Part shown: one piece after another, positions 45,895 through 57,960 of the stretch
How the letters are laid out: the number at the start of each line of letters is the position of its first letter
How positions within the stretch are numbered: the stretch's first letter is position 1
Translations under genes and position numbers: made by a program
Source: Cycas panzhihuaensis
Taxonomy: Eukaryota; Cycadophyta
Reading direction: 5' to 3'
Length of the DNA stretch: 64,000 bases
Assembly: GCA_023213395.1 (NCBI GenBank)
Contig: CM041465.1
Location: 61,573,741-61,637,740, forward strand
Notes under the pieces: generated by a model
Databases searched by the model: none
What the model was told of the DNA's origin: nothing
The model's input: the letters and a program-made list of their open reading frames with translations, nothing else

Positions 45895-48310
45895 TGACAT
45901 TAACGATGTGTGTCCCAAAGATAATTTCTCTCTTCCTTTCCTTGATCAGATTTGGGACCAGACAACTGGTTTTGAGGTAATGACTCTTATAGATGGGTTT
46001 CTAGGATATAATTAGATATTTATTATACCTTATGACCACCATAAGACTACTTTAACTACTCCTTAGGGCACCTTTGTTTACAAAGTCATGCCATTTGGAT
46101 TAAAGAATGCTGACACAACATATAAAAGGGCTATGGTTCATATCTTCCATGACCTAATTGATAATATTATTACCATTTATTTAGATGATATGCTTACCCT
46201 TTTACACAAAAGATCTAATCATTTGCATGATCTTAAACCCATTTTTCAAAGATGCAAAAAGTGTCATTTGTGCTTAAATCCTTCTAAGTGTGTTTTTTCC
46301 ATTACGTTAGGAAAAATATTAGGAAACATTATTTATCAATATGGGATTAGAATTGATCCTGAGAAGATAGAGTCTATTATTCAAATGGCCCCTTTAAAGA
46401 CCCTGAAACGAATTGAGTCCTTTTTAGGTAGGCTTGGTTTTCTAAGACATTTCATTATTGACTTTGCCTTAGATGTTAAGCCTATCACTAACCTATTGAA
46501 GAAAGATGTTGAATTGCAATGGACTCCCCAAGTTTAAGAATCCTTTGATAAGCTAAAGTAAGCATAGGTTTTTGCTCTAGTTCTTACTCCATTAAGGTTT
46601 GATAAGCCATTCATCCTATACACTTTAGCTATTGAGGAATCACTATGAGGTATGTTAGTGAAAGAAGATGATTTTGGTAAAGAAAGGGCTATATATTTTA
46701 TTAGTAGGACCCTTGTAGTAGCTAAGATTCATTGTCCTTTTCCTAAGAAAGAATGTATTACCTTAGTTTTTTCCACTAAGAAACTCTACCACTACCTCCT
46801 TGGGAATATGGTCCATCTTATTGTTCAATATGATCCTATAAGGTACTTACTTATTAAGCCTAAACTTATTAGTCGACTAGGTAAGTGGTCCTTACCACTT
46901 CAAGAATTTGATTTACAAGTGATCAATAGAAAGTCTAAGAAAGGTATGATTATTCTAGAGATCATGGCTAATACCCCTCTTCTAAATAATTCTTACTAAC
47001 ACGTTGATGATTCCCTTCCTGACGAGCATATTTTCTATATCTAGGGCATTCCTTCAGATGACCCATGGTAAGGAGAGATTAGATTATATCTCCATGATCA
47101 ATCCTTTCCTTCTCTTGCTACCTCCAAGAAGAGAAGACAAATTTATGCTACTGCTAGGCAATATCTTTTGTTGGATGATACCTTATACAAGCATTCTTTT
47201 GATGGAGTTCTACTCATGTATCTTTCACCTAATGAATCTTTAATTGCTTTGATAGAATCTCATGAAGGTATATATGGTGGACATTTTGGTGGTTAATCAA
47301 TGGCCCAATGTATTCTTTGTATGGGTTATTATTGGCCTACCTTATCTAAGGATACCCACTCTTTCATTTAGAGATGCCAAAAATGCCAATCCCACACAAC
47401 TTTAACCCATCAACCTACGTAAGAAATGAAATTTATAGTTTCACCTTCGCCTTTCTCCTAATGGGGCCTTGACATCGTTAGGCAGATCTTTCCAACATCT
47501 TCAAATGGGCATAAATTCATTCTAACTACAATTGAATACTTTATGAAGTAGAGTGAAGTTATCCCATTGGTCTCTGCTACTGGAAAGATTATCATTACTT
47601 TTATATTTTAGCATATTATTTGTAGTTTTGGGATACCTGATGTTATCATTACTGATAATGGAACTTCATTTTGTAATCTCCATGTTAGTGAACTATGTAG
47701 TAATTTTCATATTACTCATAGGATATCCACCCCATATCATCCTTAGGTGAATAGCCAAGTGGAAGCATTTAATAAGATCTTAGCTAAGATTTTAGCTATG
47801 ACTGTTTCTACTTCTCATAGGGATTAGCACTCTTAGCTATTTTTTGCATTATGGGCCTATAGGACTACCATCAGAAATGCTATGTGTATGACACCATTCT
47901 CTCTTGTTTATGGTGTTGAAGTTGTTTTACTTTTAGAGGTTGAAATTCCTTCTCTATGTGTCTTATTGAAGGAATTTACTAACGATCTGTTCTAAAGGGA
48001 AGCTCGCCTTTTAGAGTTGGAGAAGTTATATAAGACTCACTTACAAGCCTTAAAAAATAATATCACGTCTAAAGCTAGGGTTTAAGCTGTACATGATAGG
48101 TAGCTTATGCCTAGAAAGTTTAATATGGGTGATAAGGTTTTGAAATTGGAATATTTACACAATAGGCAATGAAAGTTTTCTCCCAAATGGATAGGAACTT
48201 TCTTGGTAATTGAGGACTTAACTAATAGAGCCTAACAAATTTTTATATTAAAAGGATTAGAGTTCAAAAGACCTATTAATTCTCAATATTTAAGAATATT
48301 TTATACTTAG
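45895..48310 (+). pseudogene. Second part of G2 pol (RT, RNase H, integrase)
   Basis: Resumes the reverse transcriptase split at 34170: DINDVCPKDN, then MPFGLKNADTTYKRAM and IYLDDML (46088-46537), the YxDD catalytic site. RNase H runs to about 46998 (ISRTL, KECITLVFSTKKLYHYLLG, GKWSLPLQEFDL). The integrase zinc region is at about 47258-47390 (HEGIYGGHFGG, then CQKCQ). The core is at about 47460-47950: ITDNGTSFC with the second Asp, YHP-stop-VNSQVEAFNK with the Glu region, and [13 protein letters not shown]-terminal region runs to the stop at 48308-48310. Stops are frequent; the frame is otherwise well kept. Confidence 0.9.
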
Positions 48311-48365
48311 CAGCATGCGCATGACTTCCTCTGTAACAAGAATAAATTGTGGCTCCAAAGCTAAT

Positions 48366-48480
48366 ACCTCTGCCTAATGAGCTTAAAATATGGGCAAATC
48401 CCTTCTTTTCAAAAGATTACTTACTCTAAAACTTGTATCTTTGCCTAATGAGCTGAAACTATGGGCAAAATATTCCTTTC
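48366..48480 (+). repeat. Two-copy repeat of about 60 bp in G2 3' region
   Basis: The core TGCCTAATGAGCTTAAAATA / TGCCTAATGAGCTGAAACTA, followed by TGGGCAAA, occurs at about 48372 and 48439. It shares its core with the array at 50688-51055. Confidence 0.75.
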
Positions 48481-49058
48481 TTTCTAATACTTTATTTCTT
48501 TTGATAAGCATTGTGGTATTTTTATGATAGATCCAGCCCATAATTGTGTAAGTCGTGGCTCTTTCTAGCACTTACATTGGTTGTGAGTTTACCATCATTT
48601 GGATTTTGTCCTCCTTTCAGTCCTACATACAAAAGAGGATCTATGCCCCTACCTTTATTATACATTTATCTTAGAAAGAGAAACACCCCTTGTTAGCTTT
48701 GAGTATTCACTCATTCATCGAGAGTTTACTTTTATTTGTCAGTTTGTTACTTTGTTAATTCATACCTCATTTTTACTTGTTAATTGGTTAACTTTGGGAT
48801 TCCCTTTTCAGTCATATACCACCAATTATTGATTATTTTTATTATCCTTGGTTCTCTTTATTATCCCTTTAAAACATATACTTATTCTACTACTTTCCCT
48901 TTATGCTTGGAGACACCGTGATTTTGATTTCGTTTTTGCTCCCCACGATTCATTCCTTAAGGAGATTGGCCCCTTTCCCTTTAAGATTCTATTAAAAAGA
49001 AGAAATCCTTACTATGTTGAGTAGAAGAGTTTCTTAAGAAGATAATTATGATCTTGTT

Positions 49059-49166
49059 CTTATGGAAAGTGGAAGTGAAAAGTAAAAAAGAAAGAAAAAA
49101 GAAAAAGTAAAGCAAAAAAAAAAAAGGAAGAAAAAAGAAAAGAAAGTTGAAAGAAAGTAAAAAAGT
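49059..49166 (+). repeat. Purine-rich A/G tract
   Basis: About 100 bases almost entirely A and G (AAAGAAAGAAAA types), interrupted by few T or C. The minus-strand ORF here is a low-complexity artefact. Confidence 0.85.
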
Positions 49167-50687
49167 AAGTTTATTATTTTTATCCTCTTGCAATATGGGG
49201 TAAGTTGCATGACGACTTTGTCCCTACCTATCTATCTATAGGTTTGGTTCATTTGGATGAGTCATTCAGGATTTTTAGATTTAGCTACTTGGGTCCACTA
49301 TGGCCTCAATTACGATCGAACCCTGCTTGACACCTTAATCATAATTGTCTTACTTGGGTTTTTTCTTCTTACTTCATCATAGTCAAACATCTATTTCTAC
49401 CACCATTTCCTTACTAATTAATTCCTGCACCTTTTTTCATTGATGACACAGTCTCCTAGTTTAGATCCTCTCATTCCCATAACATTAAGTATCTTCACTA
49501 ATGGGGGTAGTAGAGGAAACCTAGGACTGTCTGCTTCTGCATAGGTGGTTTATGACTAATTAGGAAGTCCCCTCCTTTCCATATGTTTCTTTATACCTAG
49601 GGAAACTAATAATGAATCTAAATACCTTGTAATTATAAGAGCCTTCTTATATGTCTCTCACTTTTACCTTGGGCCTATTACTTTGTATGTCAATTATGAG
49701 GTTGTGGTTTATTAATTAGTTGGGATGTACCAAGTCCACTCTCCATAACTCCTTTCTTTGCATCATCAAGCCTCATCATTGTTGTCCCTATTTACCTCAG
49801 TAATTATCTAGTACATACCATATTCTTTTAATGTTGAAGCTGGCGCTCTCATTTCCTCAATCCTTGATGATCATATGGATTGATTTTACTTCTTCTAACC
49901 GGGGGCACCCCACTCTGGAATGAGTATAAACTACCATTCTGTGATGAGTATAAACTATTAGTATGGTAATATTATAGGTTTGGGTAGTTATGAGATTGTG
50001 GTGATAGGTATGAGGCTAAAGTGAGATATGTGAAATGGATCGACCCACACGGGAATCTTGGGGCATGGAAGATCTTGGCAGGGGACAAGTTCCTAAAAGC
50101 TTCTTGCCCCTAGAAGGAGCCAACGAAGAATCCAATATACTTGGGTAATTAGTGATTTATTGAGCAAGATTAGTTTTGTTTGCTAAACAACTTACTTCCT
50201 TTATGATATATTATATGAGTGTGGGATTATCCTATATTTATATAATCTATCAAGAGTATGATGTGAGTTATATGGATTTCCCTTTTGGAGATTTATACTA
50301 CTTCATCTTCTAATTTCATAAACTTATTACTGTTTGTATTCTAAATGATTTTAAGTTTATGAAAATAGAATAAGTAAACCTTTTACTTATCCCATTTTAA
50401 TCTTTTATTTATCTCCTAGTTTTTATTCCTCTCCTAACCTCGTCTTTCTTAAACCATGCTACTCTAGAATGAGTATAAACTACCATGTATAAAGTATTAT
50501 AAAAAAAACCAAAAAAATATATAACCACAAAAGAACAAAACAAGTAAAAAAATAATAAAAATCATTGCATGTTTCATTGGATAAATCACAGTAATGAATG
50601 CATCTTATGATCAAATATAAATTGGAATAGGGGGGGTAAAAGGTTTAGAGAGAAGTAATCACTTTAAGCTTTTAGGTACCTGTTGAT

Positions 50688-51055
50688 GGATCTAAACTAG
50701 GACAGGATGATAAACTATGAGCTTCTATTTCCTTATTGATGAGTATAAACTATGAAAAGACCTTGCTCTGAGACCTCCATACCTGATAATGAGCCTAAAC
50801 TATAACAGGGATCCCTCTGAATTCAATTATTAATGAGGTTAAAAGATGACAATCACCCTCTGAAAACCCTCACCCCATTAACGAGGCTAAACTATGGTCA
50901 GTTTTCTCTAAAAAGTCACCTATTAATGTGCTTTAACTATGAAAGTCCATCCTTTTTACCTTAGCAAAAAGTTTTTTCTCTAAAAATTCACCTGTTAATG
51001 AGCTTAAACTATGACAATCTATGATACTTAGTTAATGAGATATAAACTATGACCA
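50688..51055 (+). repeat. Degenerate ~50 bp tandem array with TAAACTATG core
   Basis: Cores at about 50692, 50735, 50783, 50830, 50876, 50928, 50994 and 51032, spaced 38-66 bases apart. Consensus near TTAATGAGCTTAAACTATGA. Isolated cores also occur at about 49915, 49940 and 50465. Confidence 0.75.
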
Positions 51056-51079
51056 GATGTATATTAGAATCCCATCCAA

Positions 51080-51355
51080 TTTATGGATATTTGGTGATGA
51101 AGTCCCATCTAGTTTTTGGGCATTCGGTAAGTTTTTGATAATAGTAGGAACATAGTTCTTTTAGGTGAGAAGATAAACATAATGACATTTATTAGTTGAA
51201 TACCCAGTCCTTTTTGGTGATGGAGTTGAATACCTAGCCTTTTTTGGGTAATGTAGTTGATACCCAATCCTTTTGGGTAATTTGATAGATGCCTAACCCT
51301 TTTGAGCAAGGAATGTGAATGACACCTCTTTTGGTTAAGACTACTCAGTCCCTTC
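51080..51355 (+). repeat. Second tandem array (CCCAGTCCTTTTTGGGTAA type)
   Basis: Five to six imperfect ~30-base units with TTGAATACCCAGTCCTTTTT and close variants, at about 51205, 51235, 51260 and 51290, with weaker ones at 51100 and 51330. Confidence 0.7.
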
Positions 51356-51544
51356 AAGTAACTATACTAATAGAAATTTTCAAAATCAAGTTACTATGTA
51401 GATTTCATTCCACCATAAAAAATAGTACCCTATCATCCATATATTTCATTAGTCCCTATCACTTTCTATAGAGCAACAAACACTCACATCATTGCCACCT
51501 CTCACCATCCTATATCTCTTTCTAGAATAGGAGCTTCAAGTTCC

Positions 51545-51555
51545 AAGGGGGCAAA
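51545..51555 (+). promoter_or_regulatory. Polypurine tract of G2
   Basis: AAGGGGGCAAA directly before the 3' LTR start TGTTTTACC. Confidence 0.87.
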
Positions 51556-53983
51556 TGTTTTACCAAAACTTGGCCTTCTTAGTTATATTTAAATTATGTT
51601 GGTAAATTAATGCATGTTATATAGTTTTATTGATAGTGATTGATGTATGTTGATTTTACTTGATGGATTGGGCCTTATTTTATTGAAATAATCTATGATT
51701 ATTGATTGATGAAATGTAATGAATGATGATGTAATAGGTATTCCTATCATTCCATCAATAATGTAAACTATAGAAACAAAGTTTTCTTTATAACTAACTT
51801 AACCCCACGATTCTTTCAAAGTGTGTTATTTTTTAAATTTTTTATTCTTGATTTCACCCAAATTTTTATCATTTTTGGGCTTGTGTTTATCATTTTCATC
51901 ATGTTGTGGGCCTATCTCCTTATTAATAAAGTCATTTATACATTGATTTATCAATAAAAATCATTTTTTGACCTTTTTAATGAGTTATTTTTTCCTCCTA
52001 ACTAATCACCACGTTTTTTATTGCATGCATGTAAAACTCGACTAGCGCACCAAAATTTTACATGCCATTGCCCATATTTGGTGGGATTTGATTCTCTCGA
52101 TGCCCAAAAGTGTTACAAAGGGATTGTTGATCATAGTTTTAGATATAGATGGATGGAAAGAAATAGTAGTGAAGATAGTTGATAATTAGAGAGGAAGAAG
52201 TGATTCTTACTCTTTGATTGAGAGATTTTATGAACTTCTTAGAGAATTCTTAAGGATTGCTACTATGTTTTTTGGAGACTTGATTTTTTCAAGTTATTGG
52301 GTGAAATCTCAAAGAAGTTTTGCTACTGTACTAATACTACTCAATTGTTGATGGTCTAAGCTTTCATCTCTTTGGATCTTCATCAATTTTTGCTTCAAAC
52401 TTCTTTGAATTTGGTAAGATCTTTCCTATTAGCTTTCAAGCTTATTTCATGTTGTCTTGAAGGTAAGTTTAGCTCAGAATTATTTCTTTTCATTGGATAA
52501 TTATTATTGGATTGTTGTTTAGACTTTTGGAATTGAAATATATGCTGAAAGGTCTGCCCTTTATGGGGTTTCTTAAGGATAGACTAGGGTGGAGTATGGT
52601 CATCTCTCCACCATTTATCTAGTGACTCCTTTCCACTCTCTTATAGTAGCCTATATTTTAGCTGGATTGCTGCTCTTGTTTAGCTTTGTTTGGCTCTTGT
52701 TTGGCCTCTTTAGATTGTTGTTACTTCCTTCTTTACTCTTGTTTTAAAGAAAAGTGTGTGGAAAAAGTTATTCAAGTGAAAAGAAAACTGCTATTCTGAG
52801 GCGTTTTTACAATAGAAAAGGAATACTGGTCTTGCATCTATCATTGCATGCACTTTTTTTTTCAAGTTAGCTCTTATATCTTAAGAATCAAAAGATGATA
52901 GTGTTGTTTGATTGTAATATCTCTGATTTTCAGCTTTTATATTGGGTTTAAGAATTCCTTTTGGAGCTCCTACTACTCCAACCATGATAAAACCTTTGGT
53001 TGATCTTGTATGCATGATTATTGTTTTGATTTATGACTTATTCATCATCTTATAGGTTTAAAAATCATTATAAAATAGTAGTAGTTTCCTTTAATGTTCT
53101 ATTTCTTTATGCAATATTTCATCATTTTTCAAAAGAATTAGTTGCATGCATCAAAGTTAGAATATATTAGCTAATCTTGCATGTAAATTAATCTCTTTTG
53201 AAAAGAAATTTGCATAAAGATTGTGTGAGTAATTTTAGATTTTGTTTGCATGGCATCATCTCTCTTAAAATGAATCATGCATATTGCATGTAGGAAAGCC
53301 ACTTCATAGTTACATATACATCCTTTATCTTGCATGCACCAAAAAAGGATTTGCGTGCATAGTTTATAGTATGCTTACATCATCATCATCATAATAATAA
53401 TAATAAAAGACTTACATGCATAGTTTCTAGTGTGTTTGTTTGAGATTTTATTATAAAAAATAAAAAGAGAAAAATAAAAAGATTGATGTGAGATTGGTCT
53501 CATGGTTTCTTTGATTGTATCGTTTTGCTCTCTTGGCTTTACACCCTTGCAATAATATTAAAACCTAGAAACCCAAACAAGATAAACTATTATTTCCATT
53601 AGCTTACCCTCTTTTACATCTTAGTAAAACTTAAAAAGTTGAACTGATTATAAGAGAGAAGTCCCTAGGAAGGATCTTGAGGATATTATGAGTGCAGCTC
53701 CAAACTTAGAACTCCTTCATCAAGTTGTGTAGGTTGGTAGATTCTAACACCCCATTTCACATCCACACTTTTTTTCATACCCACTCTCACTAAGGTAGAC
53801 AACACTACTAGGCAAAGACTCCTTCCTAAGAGTTGGGCAAAGATGGTCCTTTAGGTCTCTTTTAAGCTTCATATTAGATCTTCCCTAAGACCTAGACCAT
53901 CTTTCTGGTAGCCTTACTGAGGATCCAACCTGAAACCCCCCTAGAACAACATCATCTTACTAGGGATAGACCTTGAACCACCA
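51556..53983 (+). repeat. 3' LTR of G2 (~2.43 kb)
   Basis: Direct repeat of 27999-30355, followed by target duplication GATAA (53984-53988). It has an extra (CAT/AAT)n stretch at 53383-53407, lying in a short extra segment relative to the 5' LTR. Confidence 0.92.
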
Positions 53984-56900
53984 GATAATTAGGGAAATCA
54001 TTCTTGATTTAGAAGTTATAGCTTTTGTACTAAGGAGCCTTCTACTCCCATGTGAAAATTTCATAATTGCATTGACATTATTAGATAAATTATCCACTCT
54101 AACTATTGGATCTATAGAATTATTACTTATAAAACATAAGAAAAAATTGAAGCACATGCATGGTGAATTTTTTGGAGTACTAGAATTAAAGATAAATGCA
54201 CCTTTTAAAACTATAGTTCAAAAGGATAAACAAGGAGTTTCAAATGGATAATATATACCTAAATGTTAGCATTGTGAGAAGCTAGGCTATATGAAAAAGG
54301 ATTATTAGTTATGGAAGTGATAACAATGATATCAATAGCCCCATAATCAATCTCAATAATAAAAGTAGTAGCAACAAAAATAATAAACACCTTGATAAAG
54401 TGGTTATATGATCTACTTAGGTCAAGAGACATTAAACATAATCATAATAAGGTTGTTTGTTGTAACATACAAAATAGGTTCTACTACACTAGATGTATGG
54501 TTTATTAATTCAAATATATCAAAACACATAAAAAGAAGGTTGGAATGGTTTAGTGAAATGTGGCAAATAAATCATAAAGTTACCATTAAGGATAATACTA
54601 AATTAAAGGCAAGTGGAATTGACAAAGTACTGTTCACTTTACCAAATAGTGATAAATGATATTTGGAGAATTTCTTTTACATACCTAATTTAAAGGCTAA
54701 TCTTATTTTAATTAGTAAAATTAAATAATAAGATATGACTATAATATTTGCTTAAGGATAATGCACGGTGTGAGATAAACATAATAGGATTGTAGCCATA
54801 AGACTAGGAGAGAATATATATATATATTACAAGGATACTCTTATGTATAAAGAGCATTCCTTATTGTATCACCTAAATAAAAGTTATTACATGAAAGAAT
54901 AAGCCATTTGAATTATTTTCGTCTCCAATTAATGCATAAATTAAAAGTGGTGTATGGTTTACCTTTGATCGATAATAAAAGTTACTTATGTGAACCTTGT
55001 GTTTTTGGCAAGAAGCATAGGGAACTATTTTTAAAGAAGAAAGGATAGAGAGTTAAGAAAACAATAGAACTAGTTCACTCTAATATTTATGTACTAATGC
55101 CTATCAACTCACTAAGAGGAACAAGAAATTTTATCACATTTATTAATGACTTTTTAAGAAAAGTTTGGATTTTTCACTGAGAAAAAAATCATAAGCCTTC
55201 ACTTATTTCAAGAAGTTTAAGGAGTTGGTAAATAATGAAAGTGGACATAAGACTAGAATCTTATGAATTGATAATGGTATAGAGTACATTTTAAATGAAT
55301 TCACTTAGTTGTGTAAGGGTCATGGAATTTAGAGGTAGTTTGATAATACCTATATACCTCAAAAAAATAGAGTTACTAAAAGGATAAATAAAACTTTAGC
55401 TAAAAACGCCAAAGTAATGATAAAAGGAAAAGATATATTAGATTTTATATGGGTAGAGATTGTGAATATAATAACATATCTAATGAATAGAAGCACTACA
55501 AAGATAATGAGGAACATCACCCCTGAGGAATCTTAATTAGGTAGAATACCAATAATAAGTCATCTGAGAAACTTTAGATGTAATATGTACATGCATATTT
55601 TAAAGAAAAAATGATGAAAGTTGGATGATAAAATCATGTACATCCTTGTAGGATACTTTGAGGAAAGCAAAGCATATAGAGTATAGGATTTATCTACTCG
55701 AAAGCTTTATACAACTTATGACATGATTTTTTAGGAAGATGAAATACAGGATATAGATTCAATTGAGTTTGAAGATTAAGATGAAAAATTAACTAAATAT
55801 AGTACTTCATGTGATATTATTCAACTTGAATGTGAGCTAATTGATATAGGTGATGAAGTAGACTTAGAACCTTTTTAGTTTTTAGAAGTATAATTTAAAA
55901 AGATAACAAAGAAAGAACAAAATCCAAAGTAAGAAAAAGTATCAAATTTAACACCTTTATCTTTAAAAAAGAAGCTTCTAAAATGGTACACAAAAACTAT
56001 GAAGGACACTTAAATATTATTACATAATTCTAAAGGAAAGTAAAAATCAAAGGTGTAACCTTTTGAATAGGAAAATATAGCTCTCATAGCTCATGTGTTA
56101 GATTCAAGTGAAATATCCATAATTGAAGAAGAAATTAAATAACAAAAGTGGAATGAAGTTATGAAATCTAAAATCTCAACTATTAGGAAAAATCACACAT
56201 GTGATTTGGTTGAATTACCTACTGGAAAGTATGTAATTGGGTGAAAATGGATATATAGAAAAAAGTTTAAATCAAATGGTTTTGTAGATAAATATAAAGT
56301 TCAACTTGTAGTGAAAGGCTTAAAATAACTGAAAGGAATTGACTGCTAAGAAACATTTGCTCCTATTACAAAAATGAACACCATTCAAATCATTATAGTG
56401 ATAGCTACTCAATTAATAAGTAACTACACTTGATGGATGTAAAAAGAGCATTTTTGAATGGGATTTACATGAAGAAGTCTACATGGAGTATCCATATGGA
56501 TTCATTAAAAAATGTTTAGATCACCTGGTATGATGATTTAAAAATGCCTTGTATGCCCTAAAATAGGCTCCTCGAGCCTGATATAAAAAGATTGGCTGAT
56601 ACTTTCTAATGAATAGATTTGACAAATCTCCAACTAACTCAAATCCATACATCATAGAATAAAACACTAATATCATATTTATGGTATTGTACATTGATGA
56701 TCTATTAATAATAGGTAATTATATCACAATGATATTAAACTTAAAAGAAGATCTAAGTAATTTCTTTAAGATAATAGATCATGGAACTCTACACTACCTT
56801 ATTTTAATAAAAGTATGGATAAGTCTTAAACATGTCTTCATATAATAAATAAAATACATTAAAAAAATTCTAAAGAAATTTAGAATGGATGATTATAAAC

Positions 56901-57650
56901 CTGTGCCTACCTTCGTGGAGATAGGTTCTAGGTTATCAACTAAAAATAGTGGAGTAGATGCTAATTCTACTTTATATAGGTAATTAATGGGAAGTCTAAT
57001 ATACATAAGCATAATTAGACCTGACATTTCTTTTATAATTAGAATAGTATCTAGATTTATGGTAGTGAAAAAATAAAGTCATTATAAAGTTATAAAAGAA
57101 AACCTCAAATACTTAAAAGGGATGATTCAATATTGATTAAAATTCCATCATAATGATAACTTTAAGTTGACAGGGTTTATAATTTCTGATTAGGTTGGAT
57201 ATACAAATAATAGAAGGTTAACTTCTAGATATTAGTTTAGTTTGGGATCAACTATCATCAAATGGAATAATAAAAAGCAATCAAATATTACTTTTTCCTT
57301 AACTAAAGTTGAATATAAGGTTATAGTTATAGAAGGCACCAAAACTAATTGGATATAACAAATTTTAGAGGATATAGGATTATTGTAATTAAAATAAACT
57401 ATCTTATACTTTGATAATCATAGTTCCTTAAATATTGAAAAAACTCTTATATACCATGCTTATACCAAATACATTAAAGTGAACCATCACTTTATTCAAG
57501 AACTGATTAAAGAAAATGTGATAAAGATGGTACACAAGTTAATAGAAGAACAATTGGTTGACATCTTTACCAAACCATTAGGACGTAGAAGATTTCAAAC
57601 TTTTTGGGATAATTCAAGTGTAAAAAAATGAAATAAATATTAAGGGGAAG
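53984..57650 (+). pseudogene. Gag-pol of copia D, heavily decayed, split by G2
   Basis: Plus-strand copia coding region continuing from 27998. Gag end at 53984-54250 (VLRSLLLPCENF). Zinc knuckle near 54264-54308 with His and last Cys both changed to Tyr. Protease at 54408-54660 with VWFINSNISKH in place of the DSGAS block. Integrase zinc region at about 54905-55035 (CEPCVFGKKH). Integrase core at 55040-55760, starting LVHSNIYVLMPINSLRG. Reverse transcriptase at about 56090-56960 with LYIDDLLI near 56690. RNase H to about 57630, ending TKPLGRRRFQTF. Almost every domain carries stops, mostly TAG and TAA, and several key residues are lost. It is older than G2, which inserted into it. Confidence 0.82.
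57640..57650 (+). promoter_or_regulatory. Polypurine tract of copia D
   Basis: TTAAGGGGAAG directly before TGTTGATATTG, the start of the 3' LTR. Confidence 0.78.
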
Positions 57651-57960
57651 TGTTGATATTGATATTTATTTATGGCTTGTAACTCAGGTTATAAGTGTCC
57701 CCTTAAAGTTTTAGATATCATTAGATTTTAGGATTATTAAATTATTACGTAAGTGATGAGTCATCAGATGTTACAACTGTTACATCATATATGTGACATA
57801 GGTAGGGATTATATTCTTTTGAAATTTATATATATGCATATGTTATGTACTATTGAATTTTAATGAGTGATATAAATTTAATTTTCATATTAGTTTGATA
57901 GTTAATCCTACAAAATTAGGTCTCCATTCTTGTTAGATATAACATTTAATAACTCATAAT
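57651..57960 (+). repeat. Start of the 3' LTR of copia D
   Basis: Begins TGTTGATATTG after the polypurine tract. The right end is not defined: no copia LTR terminus is seen and no partner LTR is clearly homologous, so it may be truncated or too diverged. Confidence 0.45.

Larger units (their letters stand above)
48311..51544 (+). other. 3.2 kb repeat-rich 3' region of G2
   Basis: Non-coding region between integrase and polypurine tract. It is marked by short irregular repeats that share TAATGAG..TAAACTATG, a purine-rich tract (49059-49166) and a second tandem array (51080-51355). The open stretches at 48599-48832 and elsewhere show no recognised motif. Long, repeat-rich 3' regions are known from Tat/Ogre-type elements. 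Confidence 0.75.
27999..53983 (+). mobile_element. Gypsy element G2 (Tat/Athila-like) with nested insert
   Basis: Plus-strand Ty3/gypsy element, 26 kb as found and about 14.3 kb without the 11.7 kb insert. LTRs at 27999-30355 and 51556-53983 share tips (TGTTT...ACCACCA). The element is flanked by a perfect five-base duplication, GATAA (27994-27998 and 53984-53988). Internal order: gag, protease, reverse transcriptase, RNase H, integrase, then a 3.2 kb repeat-rich untranslated region and polypurine tract. The CYRTT-type integrase tail (LWAYRTT, YGVEVVL) and the long 3' region suggest the Tat/Athila side of gypsy (inference). Target: gag of copia D. Confidence 0.93.
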
